Assembly: GCA_964459305.1 (NCBI GenBank)
Contig: CAYWNA010000001.1
Coordinates: 124,001-188,000 of the forward strand
Source: CAYWNA01 sp964459305
GTDB lineage: Bacteria > Planctomycetota > Planctomycetia > Pirellulales > Pirellulaceae
Reading direction: 5' to 3'
Length of the DNA: 64,000 nt
The stretch's first letter is position 1. Each line of letters starts with the position of its first letter. Shown piece by piece: positions 35,611 to 44,540 of the stretch. The translations under genes and the position numbers were made by a program. The notes below the pieces were generated by a model. That model was not told the DNA's origin, made no database searches, and saw only the letters and a list, made by a program, of their open reading frames with translations.

Positions 35611-36012
35611 CTACGCATGCTGTTCGTTCGCCAGCGGCAGCGGCTGTTGTCTCGTCAGCGGCAGGATTGTCGCGTCCGCAGTCGTTTCCCACACTCGGCG
35701 TAGGTGACTGGGACTGAACGGTGCGTGGGGACTTTGGACAACGACAACATCGCCAGTGGTCTGTTCCACGCTCGTTTGGGCTGCAGAACAGTCCGTGATG
35801 TCGGGCGATGACTTGGCGAAGCGGAGTTGGGGGTATTCGACCGCAAGGTCATGAGCCAAGTCTGCTGTTTGATCGGTAGATCCTGCGTCCACCAAGACGA
35901 CCTCAAACCGCTCGGTCAGGTCAGACAGAACGTCGAAAACGTGCAACAGATTCTCGGCGAGAGTCTGCTCGGCATTGCAGACCGGAAGCACTAGGCTGAG
36001 TGAACGGTTCAC
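35611..36012 (-). CDS. short glycosyltransferase family 2-like protein
   Basis: 133 residues. The first 100 residues resemble the nucleotide-sugar-binding half of GT2 enzymes: LSLVLPVCNAEQTLAENLLH, then FEVVLVDAGSTDQTADLAHD (compare VVDDGSTD). The usual DxD, the acceptor-binding half and membrane helices are missing, and typical GT2 proteins have 230 or more residues. It is either a truncated remnant or a stand-alone small domain. No frameshifted continuation is obvious between its stop and the antiporter gene. Start ATG 36012. Confidence 0.6.
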   Translation of the reverse strand: MNRSLSLVLPVCNAEQTLAENLLHVFDVLSDLTERFEVVLVDAGSTDQTADLAHDLAVEYPQLRFAKSSPDITDCSAAQTSVEQTTGDVVVVQSPHAPFSPSHLRRVWETTADATILPLTRQQPLPLANEQHA

Positions 36013-36703
36013 GATATTTCCTTTCCATTAGAGCTGTCACACGGTGGTCGGTCGCTCCGACACGCATCCATTCCGGACCAGCCAGCGGAAAGTCGATCAA
36101 GTACGTTAGCCCGCATTCATCACAAGTATCCTGGGCGGCAGCGCGAGCCCGTCAGTGGGGTCGTCATTCGGCCCAACCTTGACGGATCGAGTCACGCGGC
36201 CACGTCGAGAGAAACGCAGGGCAGCCCTCGTATTTAGAATACTTCGGCTGGACTATTGGAGATCTAGAGAGAATAGGACATGCAGGTCCTTTGCGACGGC
36301 GGCACCGATCCGGAGGATCGCGGAGTTCGTGACGGTCGTACGCAAAACTCTAGCGCGGGTGGTTTGGGTCTCAGCACGCTCTTCGCCCCGGCAAAGCCAC
36401 CTGCCAAAATGGCACTCGACGACTGTGGACGCCTGGCATCCCTACCAGAGCCAATCGCGGCGAACGGCGCAAGATGTTGGAAAATAACGGTTTACATGCC
36501 GTTGCAACTCGTTGGCACGCCGCTTGCTCAAAAGTCGCGTCACATATTTGCGGCCTGCCAGAATTGCGGTGAACGTACGGCCGTGCCATGAAGTTACATA
36601 CGAACAGACTCCGGGCCGCTGTAAGTCGTGCTCTCACGATAACTTGAGTTCGATTACGGCGGCGATTGATTTGAAGTTGTCAGCTATAGGGAGGACTCCG
36701 GAC
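36013..36703. other. gene-free interval upstream of groEL1
   Basis: About 690 bp with no convincing gene. Open frames on both strands give Arg/Ser-rich products without family features. I looked for a CIRCE heat-shock element (TTAGCACTC-N9-GAGTGCTAA) and found none, so regulation of the chaperone block must use something else. Confidence 0.5.
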
Positions 36704-38356
36704 GTGGCAAAACAGATGGTGTATGAAGACGACGCGAGGCAGACGCTGTTGGCCGGCGTTTCTAAACTTTCGCGGGCCGTGCGCAGCACCCTTGGCCCGC
36801 GCGGCCGAAACGCCGTGTTAGACAAAGGCTGGGGATCCCCGAAGATCACCAAGGACGGCGTCACGGTCGCCGAAGACATCGAGCTAGACGATCCCAACGA
36901 GAACCTCGGTGCCCAACTCGTCAAGGAAGTGGCCAGCAAAACAAACGAGGTGGCCGGGGACGGAACAACAACTGCGACCATCCTGGCGGAGACGATTTTC
37001 CGAGAGGGTCTGAAAATGGTGGCGGCGGGAGCCGATCCCATGTCGCTTTCCCGCGGGATCCACAAGGCGGTTGACGTCGTCGTAGGGGCCATCGGCAAGC
37101 AGGCCGCGCCAATCGATGAGAAGAACAAGAAGGAGGTCCAGCAGGTTGCCACAATCGCCGGAAACAACGACCCGGGCATTGGCAACGTGCTGGCGGACGC
37201 TTTTGTCAAAGTTGGCAAGAATGGCGTCATCACCGTCGAAGAAGGCCGGGGATTTGAGACCACGGTCGAAGTAGTGGAAGGAATGCAGTTCGACCGCGGT
37301 TTCCTTTCGCCGCACTTTGTCACCAACGAAGACGACGTAGTTGCCGAGCTAGCCGACTGCTACGTCCTGCTGTTCGAAGAGAAGATCTCCTCGAACAAAA
37401 AGCTTATCCCACTGCTTGAAGCGATCAGCAAGGCAAAGAAACCGCTCCTGATCATCGCCGAGGACGTCGAAGGCGAGGCGCTGGCAACACTGGTTGTCAA
37501 TAAACTGCGGGGCATTATCAGCTGCTGTGCGGTTAAGGCGCCCGGCTACGGTGACCGCCGCAAGGCAATGATCGGCGACATCGGTGTGCTGACCGGCGGT
37601 ACTCCGATCTTCAAGGATTTGGGGATTGATCTGGAGAGCGTCAAGCTGACTGATCTCGGTCGAGCGAAGAAGGTCAAAGTGACGTCCGACGACACAATCA
37701 TCGTCGGCGGTGCGGGCAAGAAAGCGGACATCGAAGGTCGCGCCGAGCAAATCCGCAACGAGATGGGCACGACCGACAGTGATTACGATTGCGAAAAGCT
37801 GCAGGAGCGTCTCGCGAAACTGGCCGGTGGAGTGGCGCAGATCAATTGCGGGGCCGCGACCGAAACGGAAATGAAGGAACGAAAGGCACTGCTTGAGGAC
37901 GCCAAGTCGGCCACACAGGCTGCTTTGGAGGAAGGTGTCGTACCGGGTGGTGGTGTGTCGTTGATTCGTTCGGAGAAGGCTCTGAAAAAACTGGAATTGG
38001 AGGGCGACGAGGCACTCGGGGCCACCATTGTCCGAGAGGTATTGGACTATCCAATGCGGGCCATTGCCGAGAACGCTGGCAAAGACGGGGCTGTGGTCGT
38101 CAATCGCGTCCGGCGGATGAAGGGTAAACACGACGGCTATGACGCCGACAAGAACGACTACTGCGACTTGGTCGAGGCGGGCATCATTGATCCGGCAAAG
38201 GTGGTGCGAACAGCACTACAAAACGCGGCCAGTGTGGCATCGATACTGTTGACCACCGAGTCCCTTGTCACCGAGATCCCAAAGGAAGAGGCACCCGGAG
38301 GCCCAGGTGGCGAACCTGGCATGGACGAGATGGGAGGCATGGGCGGCATGATGTAG
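36704..38356 (+). CDS. groL: chaperonin GroEL (copy 1, with GGM tail)
   Basis: 550 residues from GTG 36704 (VAKQMVYEDDARQTLLAGVS), preceded by GGGAGGACT. Hallmarks: LGPRGRNAVLDKGWGSPKIT, DGVTVAEDIELDD, EVAGDGTTTATILAETIF (ATP site), VVPGGGVSL and the C-terminal Gly/Met tail (MDEMGGMGGMM) that lines the folding chamber. It forms a 14-mer double ring folding proteins with GroES and ATP. A longer in-frame extension upstream (to 36512) is not family-like. A second copy lies downstream of groES. Apical-domain sequence differs clearly from copy 2, suggesting different clients. Confidence 0.97.
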   Translation: MAKQMVYEDDARQTLLAGVSKLSRAVRSTLGPRGRNAVLDKGWGSPKITKDGVTVAEDIELDDPNENLGAQLVKEVASKTNEVAGDGTTTATILAETIFREGLKMVAAGADPMSLSRGIHKAVDVVVGAIGKQAAPIDEKNKKEVQQVATIAGNNDPGIGNVLADAFVKVGKNGVITVEEGRGFETTVEVVEGMQFDRGFLSPHFVTNEDDVVAELADCYVLLFEEKISSNKKLIPLLEAISKAKKPLLIIAEDVEGEALATLVVNKLRGIISCCAVKAPGYGDRRKAMIGDIGVLTGGTPIFKDLGIDLESVKLTDLGRAKKVKVTSDDTIIVGGAGKKADIEGRAEQIRNEMGTTDSDYDCEKLQERLAKLAGGVAQINCGAATETEMKERKALLEDAKSATQAALEEGVVPGGGVSLIRSEKALKKLELEGDEALGATIVREVLDYPMRAIAENAGKDGAVVVNRVRRMKGKHDGYDADKNDYCDLVEAGIIDPAKVVRTALQNAASVASILLTTESLVTEIPKEEAPGGPGGEPGMDEMGGMGGMM

Positions 38357-38445
38357 ATCGCCCCATCGCTCAGGTCAGCGCTTCGTTTAACAATTCAGTT
38401 ATTCACAACAGACAATAGCAGTCGAGCAAGTGGAAGGAACACAAA

Positions 38446-38745
38446 ATGGCGAAAATCAAGATTCGACCCTTGGATGATCGTGTGGTTGTCGAACCTGTCG
38501 AAGCGGAAGAGACAACGGCTGGCGGTATCGTGCTGCCGGACACTGCAAAGGAAAAGCCGCAGCGTGGCAAAGTGCTCGCGGTTGGCGCCGGTAAGCTGCT
38601 GGACAGCGGCGAGCGGGCCGAGATGTCCGTTGCGGTCGGTGACGAAGTCATCTACGGCAAGTATGGCGGTACGGACATCGAGGTGAACGGCGAAGAGGTG
38701 AAGATTCTTCGGGAAAGCGACATTTTGGCAAAGGTGCTCGACTAG
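38446..38745 (+). CDS. groS: co-chaperonin GroES
   Basis: 99 residues, normal length. IRPLDDRVVVEPVEAEETTA, then the mobile loop TAGGIVLPDTAKEKPQRGKV and GDEVIYGKYGGTDIEVNGEE. The heptameric lid of GroEL. It lies between the two groEL genes and may serve both rings. About 90 bp separate it from each neighbour, consistent with one operon. Confidence 0.98.
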   Translation: MAKIKIRPLDDRVVVEPVEAEETTAGGIVLPDTAKEKPQRGKVLAVGAGKLLDSGERAEMSVAVGDEVIYGKYGGTDIEVNGEEVKILRESDILAKVLD

Positions 38746-38843
38746 TTGTGGGTCAGGCCGCGTGCGCGATGCGCGCAGTTGCCTATGACTGCGGGACGTG
38801 ATCGAGAAACCCCAGATACACTGATATATAAGGATCTCCAACA

Positions 38844-40463
38844 GTGGCAAAGCAGTTGATGTTTGAAGATCACGCGCGGGCCAGAATGCTTCGAGGCGTG
38901 GACAAACTGGCCGATGCGGTCGCGATTACGATGGGCCCGACCGGTCGCAACGTGATCCTTGATAAATCGTTCGGCGGTCCCACCGTCACCAAAGACGGCG
39001 TGACCGTGGCAAAGGAAATCGAGCTTGAGGATCGTTTCGAGAACATGGGTTCCAAGCTCGTGGCCGAAGTTGCACAGAAAACATCCGACGTGGCGGGCGA
39101 TGGAACCACGACCGCGACCGTTCTGGCGAGGTCGGTTTTCAAGGAAGGTCTCCGCAACATCGTGGCCGGCAGTAATCCCATGGCGATTCGCCGGGGAATC
39201 GAAAGAGCCGTTGATGCGACCGTTGGCCAACTGCACGAAATGGCCAAGCCCGTTACCAAGAAAGATGAGGTTGCCCAGGTCGGAGCAATCAGCGCCAACA
39301 ACGACATGGCCATTGGTAGCCAGCTCGCCGATGCTCTGGAGCGGGTCGGCAAGGACGGCGTCATCACCGTGGAAGAGGGCAAGACGACAGAGACCGAGGT
39401 CGAGTTCGTCGACGGGATGCAGTTCGACAAAGGTTATCTCTCACCGTACTTCATCAACCGTCCAACCGACATGGACTGCCTGATGGAGGATTGCTACCTG
39501 CTGATCCACGAAAAGAAGATCAGCAATCTGCGCGACTTGGTCCCGGTCTTGGAGAAAGTCGGCCATTCGGGCAAGCCGCTGTTGATTATTGCCGAGGACT
39601 TGGAAGGCGAGGCCCTCACGCTGCTGGTTGTTAACAAACTGCGCGGTGTGCTGAACGTCTGTGCCGTCAAAGCGCCTGGCTTTGGTGATCGGCGGAAGGC
39701 TATGTTGGGCGACATCGCTATCCTGACTGGCGGCACGTTGATCAGCGAAGACCTGGGCATCCAATTGGAGAACCTGGAACTCTCGCAGTTGGGACGTGCA
39801 AAGAAGGTCACCATCGACAAGAACTGCACGACGATCGTCGAAGGCGGCGGCGACCGCAAGGCGGTCGAGAAACGCGTCCAGCAGATCAACCGCCAGATCG
39901 AAGAGACCGACAGTGAATACGACAAGGAGAAATACCAGGAACGGCTGGCCAAGCTGGCTGGCGGCGTTGCGGTAGTCTCCGTCGGTGCCGAGACAGAGGC
40001 CGACATGAAGCAAAAGAAGGCCCGCGTCGAAGACGCTCTGCACGCGACTCGTGCGGCGGTAGAAGAAGGCATCTTGCCCGGCGGTGGCGTGGCCCTGCTG
40101 CGTTGTCGTGAAGCAGTCGAAAAGGCCCGCTCCGCGGCCCGTGGCGACGAGAAGATCGGCGTGGACATTGTGCTTCGCACATTGGACACACCGCTGCGCA
40201 CTATCGTCGACAATGGCGGTGAAGACGGCTCGGTGGTGGCTGATGAGATCCGAGACAAAGCCATCAATATAGGATACGACGCCAATACCAAGAAATATGT
40301 CGACATGTACAAAGCCGGCATCATCGATCCGGTGAAGGTTGTGCGAACGGCGTTGGACAACGCGGCCAGTATTGCCGCTCTGATGTTGACGACCGAGACG
40401 TTAGTTACGAGCTACGATAAGGAAGACAAAGAGAAACGCCCGGTGGAAGGGGCCGTCGCTTGA
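38844..40463 (+). CDS. groL: chaperonin GroEL (copy 2, no GGM tail)
   Basis: 539 residues from GTG 38844 (VAKQLMFEDHARARMLRGVD). ATP-site motifs are intact (MGPTGRNVILDKSFGGPTVT, DVAGDGTTTATVLARSVF, ILPGGGVALL). The C-terminus is TSYDKEDKEKRPVEGAVA, a charged tail instead of the usual GGM repeats. Duplicate groEL genes in other bacteria often diverge for special substrates or lack full folding activity; the missing tail may change the cavity. It ends about 50 bp before a strong intrinsic terminator. Confidence 0.97.
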   Translation: MAKQLMFEDHARARMLRGVDKLADAVAITMGPTGRNVILDKSFGGPTVTKDGVTVAKEIELEDRFENMGSKLVAEVAQKTSDVAGDGTTTATVLARSVFKEGLRNIVAGSNPMAIRRGIERAVDATVGQLHEMAKPVTKKDEVAQVGAISANNDMAIGSQLADALERVGKDGVITVEEGKTTETEVEFVDGMQFDKGYLSPYFINRPTDMDCLMEDCYLLIHEKKISNLRDLVPVLEKVGHSGKPLLIIAEDLEGEALTLLVVNKLRGVLNVCAVKAPGFGDRRKAMLGDIAILTGGTLISEDLGIQLENLELSQLGRAKKVTIDKNCTTIVEGGGDRKAVEKRVQQINRQIEETDSEYDKEKYQERLAKLAGGVAVVSVGAETEADMKQKKARVEDALHATRAAVEEGILPGGGVALLRCREAVEKARSAARGDEKIGVDIVLRTLDTPLRTIVDNGGEDGSVVADEIRDKAINIGYDANTKKYVDMYKAGIIDPVKVVRTALDNAASIAALMLTTETLVTSYDKEDKEKRPVEGAVA

Positions 40464-40515
40464 TCGTGTGAAGCGAGCGAGATCATCGGTCTCGAACAAA
40501 CGTCCGAGTTTTAAT

Positions 40516-40549
40516 ACGGGTCACTTCCGCATGGGGTGACCCGTTTTTT
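40516..40549 (+). terminator. Rho-independent terminator after groEL2
   Basis: Perfect 9-bp stem ACGGGTCAC (40516-40524) and GTGACCCGT (40536-40544), an 11-nt loop and a run of six T ending at 40549. It separates the groEL-groES-groEL unit from dnaJ and shows that dnaJ starts downstream of it, not at the GTG within the hairpin. Confidence 0.88.
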
Positions 40550-40568
40550 GAACCGAGGTCAGAAGGCC

Positions 40569-41717
40569 ATGTCTGTTATGGCAAGTAAGCGGGACTACTA
40601 CGAAGTCTTGGGCGTGTCGCGTGATGCGTCCGAGAAAGAAATTGCTGCCGCATACCGCAAACTCGCCATCCGATATCACCCGGACAGCCATCCGGGCGAC
40701 GAAGACGCGACGGAAAAATTCAAGGAGGCTGCGGAGGCTTACGAAGTCGTCAGTGACGCCGAGAAACGTGCCGTCTATGATCAGTACGGTCATGCCGGAC
40801 TGGAGTCGGGTGGATTCTCGCCACACTTCACGGACGTAAGCGACATCTTCGAGGCATTCGGAGACATGTTCGGTTTCGGCGACCTTTTCGGCGGTGTCTT
40901 TGGCGGACGCCAACGCCGCCGGCACCGGCGCGGAGCGGACGTCCGTTGTGACGTCACCCTGGACTTGGAGGAGGCGGCCCGCGGCGTTTCCAAAACTGTC
41001 GAGTTTTCACGTAGCAAGCGATGTGCTAGTTGCAGCGGCAGCGGCAGCCGCCCAGGTTCCGCACCCGAGACGTGTCGCCGATGCGGGGGTCGCGGTCAGG
41101 TTGTGCAGTCGGCCGGCATCCTACGTGTGCAGACAACGTGTCCCGTCTGTCACGGCACCGGCCAGGTGATTTCGGACCCGTGTTCCGACTGCCGGGGTAA
41201 CGGCTACGTCAAGGACAAGGTCACGCTGGAAATAGCCATACCGGCCGGAGTTGACAATGGAATGCGAGTGCGTTTGACGGGCGAAGGCGAACCTAGCCCG
41301 GACGGCGGACCGTCGGGAGACTGTTATTGCTTCGTGGCGGTTCGCCCTCATCGACTGTTTCAACGCGAGGCCGAACACCTGATACTAAGACTGCCGGTCA
41401 CGTACAGCCAAGCGGCGCTGGGCGCGAATATCGAAGTTCCCACGCTCGCTGGCCCCACAGAGTTGGAGATCCCGCGGGGCACCGAGTCGGGAGAGGTATT
41501 CCGGCTCCGTGGGAATGGCATGCCCAATCCGCGGGGCGGTCCAAGCGGCGACTTGCTGGTGCAGACGTTTATCGAAGTCCCCAGAAAACTGACGGAGCGC
41601 CAGGAAGAGTTGCTGCGGGAACTCGCTGAGTTGGAGAACGCGAACGTGACGCCGCATCGCAAAAGTTTCTTGGAAAAACTGGCCAGTTACTTCACCGGCG
41701 AGGACGAGTCGAGTTGA
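40569..41717 (+). CDS. dnaJ: chaperone DnaJ
   Basis: About 382 residues (start ATG 40569, alternatively 40578). J domain: RDYYEVLGVSRDASEKEIAA with the HPD triad in YHPDSHPGDEDATEKF. A Gly/Phe region follows (FGDMFGFGDLFGGVFGG). The zinc domain has four CxxCxGxG units (CASCSGSG, CRRCGGRG, CPVCHGTG, CSDCRGNG). The C-terminal substrate-binding domain contains VTYSQAALGANIEVPTLAGP. DnaJ stimulates DnaK ATPase and presents unfolded clients. Type I (full-length) DnaJ. No dnaK is in the window; grpE follows at once. Confidence 0.97.
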   Translation: MSVMASKRDYYEVLGVSRDASEKEIAAAYRKLAIRYHPDSHPGDEDATEKFKEAAEAYEVVSDAEKRAVYDQYGHAGLESGGFSPHFTDVSDIFEAFGDMFGFGDLFGGVFGGRQRRRHRRGADVRCDVTLDLEEAARGVSKTVEFSRSKRCASCSGSGSRPGSAPETCRRCGGRGQVVQSAGILRVQTTCPVCHGTGQVISDPCSDCRGNGYVKDKVTLEIAIPAGVDNGMRVRLTGEGEPSPDGGPSGDCYCFVAVRPHRLFQREAEHLILRLPVTYSQAALGANIEVPTLAGPTELEIPRGTESGEVFRLRGNGMPNPRGGPSGDLLVQTFIEVPRKLTERQEELLRELAELENANVTPHRKSFLEKLASYFTGEDESS

Positions 41718-41746
41718 ATTCGCGTTTGGGTTAACGGTTAAAGAAG

Positions 41747-42421
41747 ATGTCGAAAGACGAGAAACCAAGCACAGAAGAGCAAGCCATCGACGACCTGTTC
41801 GCCGAAGCAGGGGACCCCGCGGTCGAAGGTGCGGAGATGACGCCGGAGATCGGTGAAGAGCGAATTGAGCCAGCCGATGATACGCAGGAGCCGGATCCGC
41901 AGGCCGAACTGAAGCGGCTCGAACAGGAGTTGGCAGTGGCGAACGACCAGGTGCTGCGGGCGCATGCGGAATTGGAGAACTTCCGCAAACGCATATATCG
42001 GCAAATGGACGACGAGCGGAAGTTCGCCGGCATGCCGTTGATACGCGATTTGGTTTCTGTTGTGGACAATCTGGAACGCGCCATCCAGGCGGCCGAACAG
42101 AACGAGAGTTCTTCCAGTTTGCTTGATGGCGTGAAGATGGTTGCTCAGCAATTCACGGCGGTACTGGATCAGCATCACTGCAAACGCATCACTGCAAAAG
42201 GCGAGGCCTTCGATCCTCACTTGCACGAAGCGATAGCGCAGCAGCCGAGTCAGGAGCACCCAGAGGGCAGCGTGATCGACGTCGCACAAGTCGGTTACCA
42301 ACTGCACGATCGGGTTGTGCGACCATCGCATGTGCTAGTTTCGACCGGCCCGGCTGAAGAAGAAGACGGCGTGAACACAGACATTCGAGACCAGAAAGAA
42401 ACTACGGAAGAGATGAATTGA
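41747..42421 (+). CDS. grpE: nucleotide exchange factor GrpE
   Basis: 224 residues. An acidic N-terminal extension (about 60 residues) leads to a long coiled coil (ELKRLEQELAVANDQVLRAH, AELENFRKRIYRQMDDERKF). The beta-wing domain has DPHLHEAIAQQPSQEHPEGS, DVAQVGYQLHDRVVRPSHVL, a close match to the GrpE signature. GrpE is a dimer that releases ADP from DnaK. It starts 29 bp after dnaJ, so the two are co-transcribed. A palindromic repeat follows its stop codon directly. Confidence 0.95.
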   Translation: MSKDEKPSTEEQAIDDLFAEAGDPAVEGAEMTPEIGEERIEPADDTQEPDPQAELKRLEQELAVANDQVLRAHAELENFRKRIYRQMDDERKFAGMPLIRDLVSVVDNLERAIQAAEQNESSSSLLDGVKMVAQQFTAVLDQHHCKRITAKGEAFDPHLHEAIAQQPSQEHPEGSVIDVAQVGYQLHDRVVRPSHVLVSTGPAEEEDGVNTDIRDQKETTEEMN

Positions 42422-42497
42422 GTTCGTAGCACCGCCTTTGGGCGGCTTGGTTGCGGCAAAGGCCCCGACACGACGGCGTTAGCCGTCACCACGAACC
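42422..42497. repeat. dispersed palindromic repeat, family A (copy 3, diverged)
   Basis: The outer GTTCGTAGCACCG at 42422 and GTCACCACGAAC near 42496 match the family A ends at 307 and 7087. The interior differs and holds two small hairpins (CCGCCTTTGGGCGG and GACGGCGTTAGCCGTC). It lies directly after grpE. Confidence 0.7.
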
Positions 42498-42529
42498 ATC
42501 CTTCCTAAAGCGTTGGGAGATAAGACGAC

Positions 42530-42838
42530 ATGCCCACCTACGATTACGAATGTGACGCCTGCGATCACGCGTTCGAACTCTTTCAAAGCATCAGCGAGCC
42601 GCTGAAGAAAAAATGTCCCGAATGCGGACGAATGAAGCTGCGTCGCCTGTTTGGTACCGGGGCCGCCCTGTTGTTCAAGGGATCAGGTTTTTACCAAACG
42701 GACTACCGCAGCGAATCGTACAAGAGTGGCGCCAAGGCTGACAAGAAGTCCAGGGAAAGCAAATCCAGCGATAAGAAGACGTCGGACAAGAAATCTTCCG
42801 GCAGCAAGGACAAGACCACGGCGACGGCGAGTAAGTGA
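42530..42838 (+). CDS. FmdB family zinc ribbon protein
   Basis: 102 residues. MPTYDYECDACDHAFELFQS then LKKKCPECGRMKLRRLFGTG: Cys8, Cys11, Cys29 and Cys32 form a CxxC-CxxC zinc ribbon typical of the FmdB regulatory family. The C-terminal 45 residues are a Lys/Ser-rich charged tail. FmdB was named for a putative regulator of formamidase; the role of most members is unknown. It follows grpE after 108 bp and precedes yacG by 1 bp. Confidence 0.9.
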   Translation: MPTYDYECDACDHAFELFQSISEPLKKKCPECGRMKLRRLFGTGAALLFKGSGFYQTDYRSESYKSGAKADKKSRESKSSDKKTSDKKSSGSKDKTTATASK

Positions 42839-42839
42839 G

Positions 42840-43004
42840 ATGGCCCTCCTGCGGTGTCCAACTTGCGGCCAATCGTTCGATTCAGAGCATACCACCGCCA
42901 TGCCGTTCTGCAGCGAACGCTGCCGGCTGCTCGATTTGGGCCGTTGGCTGGAGGAGAAGCACGGCTTGCCCGCCGAATCCGAATTGGAGGATGAGGTAGA
43001 TTGA
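42840..43004 (+). CDS. yacG: DNA gyrase inhibitor YacG-like zinc-binding protein
   Basis: 54 residues from ATG 42840 (MALLRCPTCGQSFDSEHTTA). Cys6, Cys9, Cys24 and Cys28 make the C-x2-C...C-x3-C zinc site of YacG (MPFCSERCRLLDLGRWL). In E. coli YacG binds the gyrase B C-terminus and inhibits supercoiling. The conserved RCRLLDLGRW and the acidic C-terminus (ESELEDEVD) fit the family. It lies 1 bp after the fmdB-like gene and was probably co-transcribed with it. Confidence 0.9.
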   Translation: MALLRCPTCGQSFDSEHTTAMPFCSERCRLLDLGRWLEEKHGLPAESELEDEVD

Positions 43005-43035
43005 AATCAGGCGAGCGGAGGAGATTCGCGTACTC

Positions 43036-43094
43036 GTGGGATAGGCTTCCAGCCTGTCATGCCGCAAATTCGACAGGCTGGAAGCCTATCCCAC
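43036..43094. repeat. perfect 23-bp palindromic repeat, family D
   Basis: GTGGGATAGGCTTCCAGCCT... at 43036-43058 is exactly complementary to ...AGGCTGGAAGCCTATCCCAC at 43072-43094, with a 13-nt loop. It is intergenic, after yacG. The perfect match implies a recently acquired or actively maintained element. Confidence 0.9.
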
Positions 43095-43146
43095 GGAGAA
43101 TTTCCATCTGCGGCTCGCATCACCTTCGTAGACGGAGTCACGACTC

Positions 43147-44436
43147 ATGCCTGCCGAACGTGTATTGGTGCGAGAAATCTCCTGGCGCGACGTCTTCCCT
43201 TGGCTCATTATCTTCCGCACATTCGGGCTTGCGATTTCGATGCCCGTGCTGTTCTTGGCGACCCTAGGAGCGTTGTTGACACCGGTGGGTTGGCAGATTG
43301 GGGAAGCGCTTTTCGTCAACGAGACGACGCTACGGGATCCGACGTTTACTCGAATCGTCAATCAGAACAGGCAGTGGCCCGGTGAAGACGGGGCAATACC
43401 AAGCCCAAACGCCGGACGGTTTCCCACTTCCATCAATGAGATTCTGGCCACGTCTCACGATTGTGTGGAACCTATCTATCTGCGTTTCGTGTATCCGTTC
43501 GCTAGGTTGCTCGACTCTCGGCTGTCGGCGAACCAGGCCGCATACTTTGCATTTGGGGCGATCTGGATGCTGTTGGTGTGGGCTTTCTTTGGCGGGGCAA
43601 TCACGCGCATGGCCGCCGTGAAACTGGGGCGGGAAGAGCGGATCAGTTTGGGCGAGGCGACCTCACACGCGGGGCGCAAGCTGCTCCCCTACGCCGCCTC
43701 GCCGATATTCCCCATCCTTGGAATCGTCGTTATTGCGGTCCCCATTTTTCTCGTGGGACTGCTGATGCGCATGGATTGGGGGGTGCTGGTTGCCGGGATT
43801 CTGTGGATTTTCGTGCTGTTGGGCGGGCTAATCATCACAATCCTGCTCACGGGACTGCTGTTCGGATGGCCACTCATGTGGGGCGCGATCAGCAGCGAGC
43901 GAGAAGGAGATGCTTTTGAAGCGTTCAGCCGCAGCTACTCGTACACGTTCCAGCGGCCAATCCAATATCTGTTCTATGCGTTTCTGGCAACCGTGTTTGG
44001 CGGTTTCTGCTGGCTGCTGGTATACCAAGTGTCCGAAAGCGTCATCGCGTTTTCATATTGGCCCGCAGCATTGGGCGCTGGGGCGGATCGTTGGGACGAT
44101 ATTGAAATGGCGATGGGCGGCGCTGCAACGAATTCTGGTTTGATGACGTATGGGGCTTTCTTGCTTGCCCTGGGCGCCGGTCTAGTCCGAAGCATCGCGA
44201 CGGGATTCGGCTACGGATTCTTCTGGTGCCTGACTGCCGCCATCTACCTGTTGCTACGGCGAGACACAGACCAAACGGAATTCGACGAGGTTTTTGTCGA
44301 GAACGAAGACCGCAAATACCAACTACCGGAGCTAACAGAACGCGACACTCCGCCCGCCGCTCCGGAGAATGACCAGTCCCCAGTACCCAACGAAAACGAG
44401 CAAAGCCCCACGGATGGCGGCCAAAACGACGAATGA
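43147..44436 (+). CDS. hypothetical multi-pass membrane protein
   Basis: 429 residues with about six to seven TM helices: WLIIFRTFGLAISMPVLFLA, AAYFAFGAIWMLLVWAFFGG, FPILGIVVIAVPIFLVGLLM, ILWIFVLLGGLIITILLTGL, YLFYAFLATVFGGFCWLLVY and YGFFWCLTAAIYLLL. After the first helix there is an extracytoplasmic loop of about 80 residues; the C-terminal 60 residues are acidic/Pro-rich and probably cytoplasmic. I do not recognise a named family, although this layout is common in planctomycete hypothetical proteins. It stands alone between two palindromic repeats. Confidence 0.75.
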   Translation: MPAERVLVREISWRDVFPWLIIFRTFGLAISMPVLFLATLGALLTPVGWQIGEALFVNETTLRDPTFTRIVNQNRQWPGEDGAIPSPNAGRFPTSINEILATSHDCVEPIYLRFVYPFARLLDSRLSANQAAYFAFGAIWMLLVWAFFGGAITRMAAVKLGREERISLGEATSHAGRKLLPYAASPIFPILGIVVIAVPIFLVGLLMRMDWGVLVAGILWIFVLLGGLIITILLTGLLFGWPLMWGAISSEREGDAFEAFSRSYSYTFQRPIQYLFYAFLATVFGGFCWLLVYQVSESVIAFSYWPAALGAGADRWDDIEMAMGGAATNSGLMTYGAFLLALGAGLVRSIATGFGYGFFWCLTAAIYLLLRRDTDQTEFDEVFVENEDRKYQLPELTERDTPPAAPENDQSPVPNENEQSPTDGGQNDE

Positions 44437-44540
44437 GAGCATTGGGCTCCGCCGAAAGACTCGCAGCTGCACTCGCCATTGTGCGGTCTTCTCCGCGTTC
44501 TGGCGCAGGCAGCTATACCACCCGCGGATAAGTCTGCCCC

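Noticed and set aside
36155..36591. Small open frames upstream of groEL1
   Set aside because: Products are Arg/Ser-rich, have no ribosome-binding sites or family features and overlap in several frames.
36013..36703. Possible CIRCE heat-shock operator before groEL1
   Set aside because: No TTAGCACTC/GAGTGCTAA pair was found here or in the groES and groEL2 spacers.
40536..40568. Upstream GTG start for dnaJ
   Set aside because: It lies within the loop and stem of a strong terminator; ATG 40569 or 40578 is the real start.
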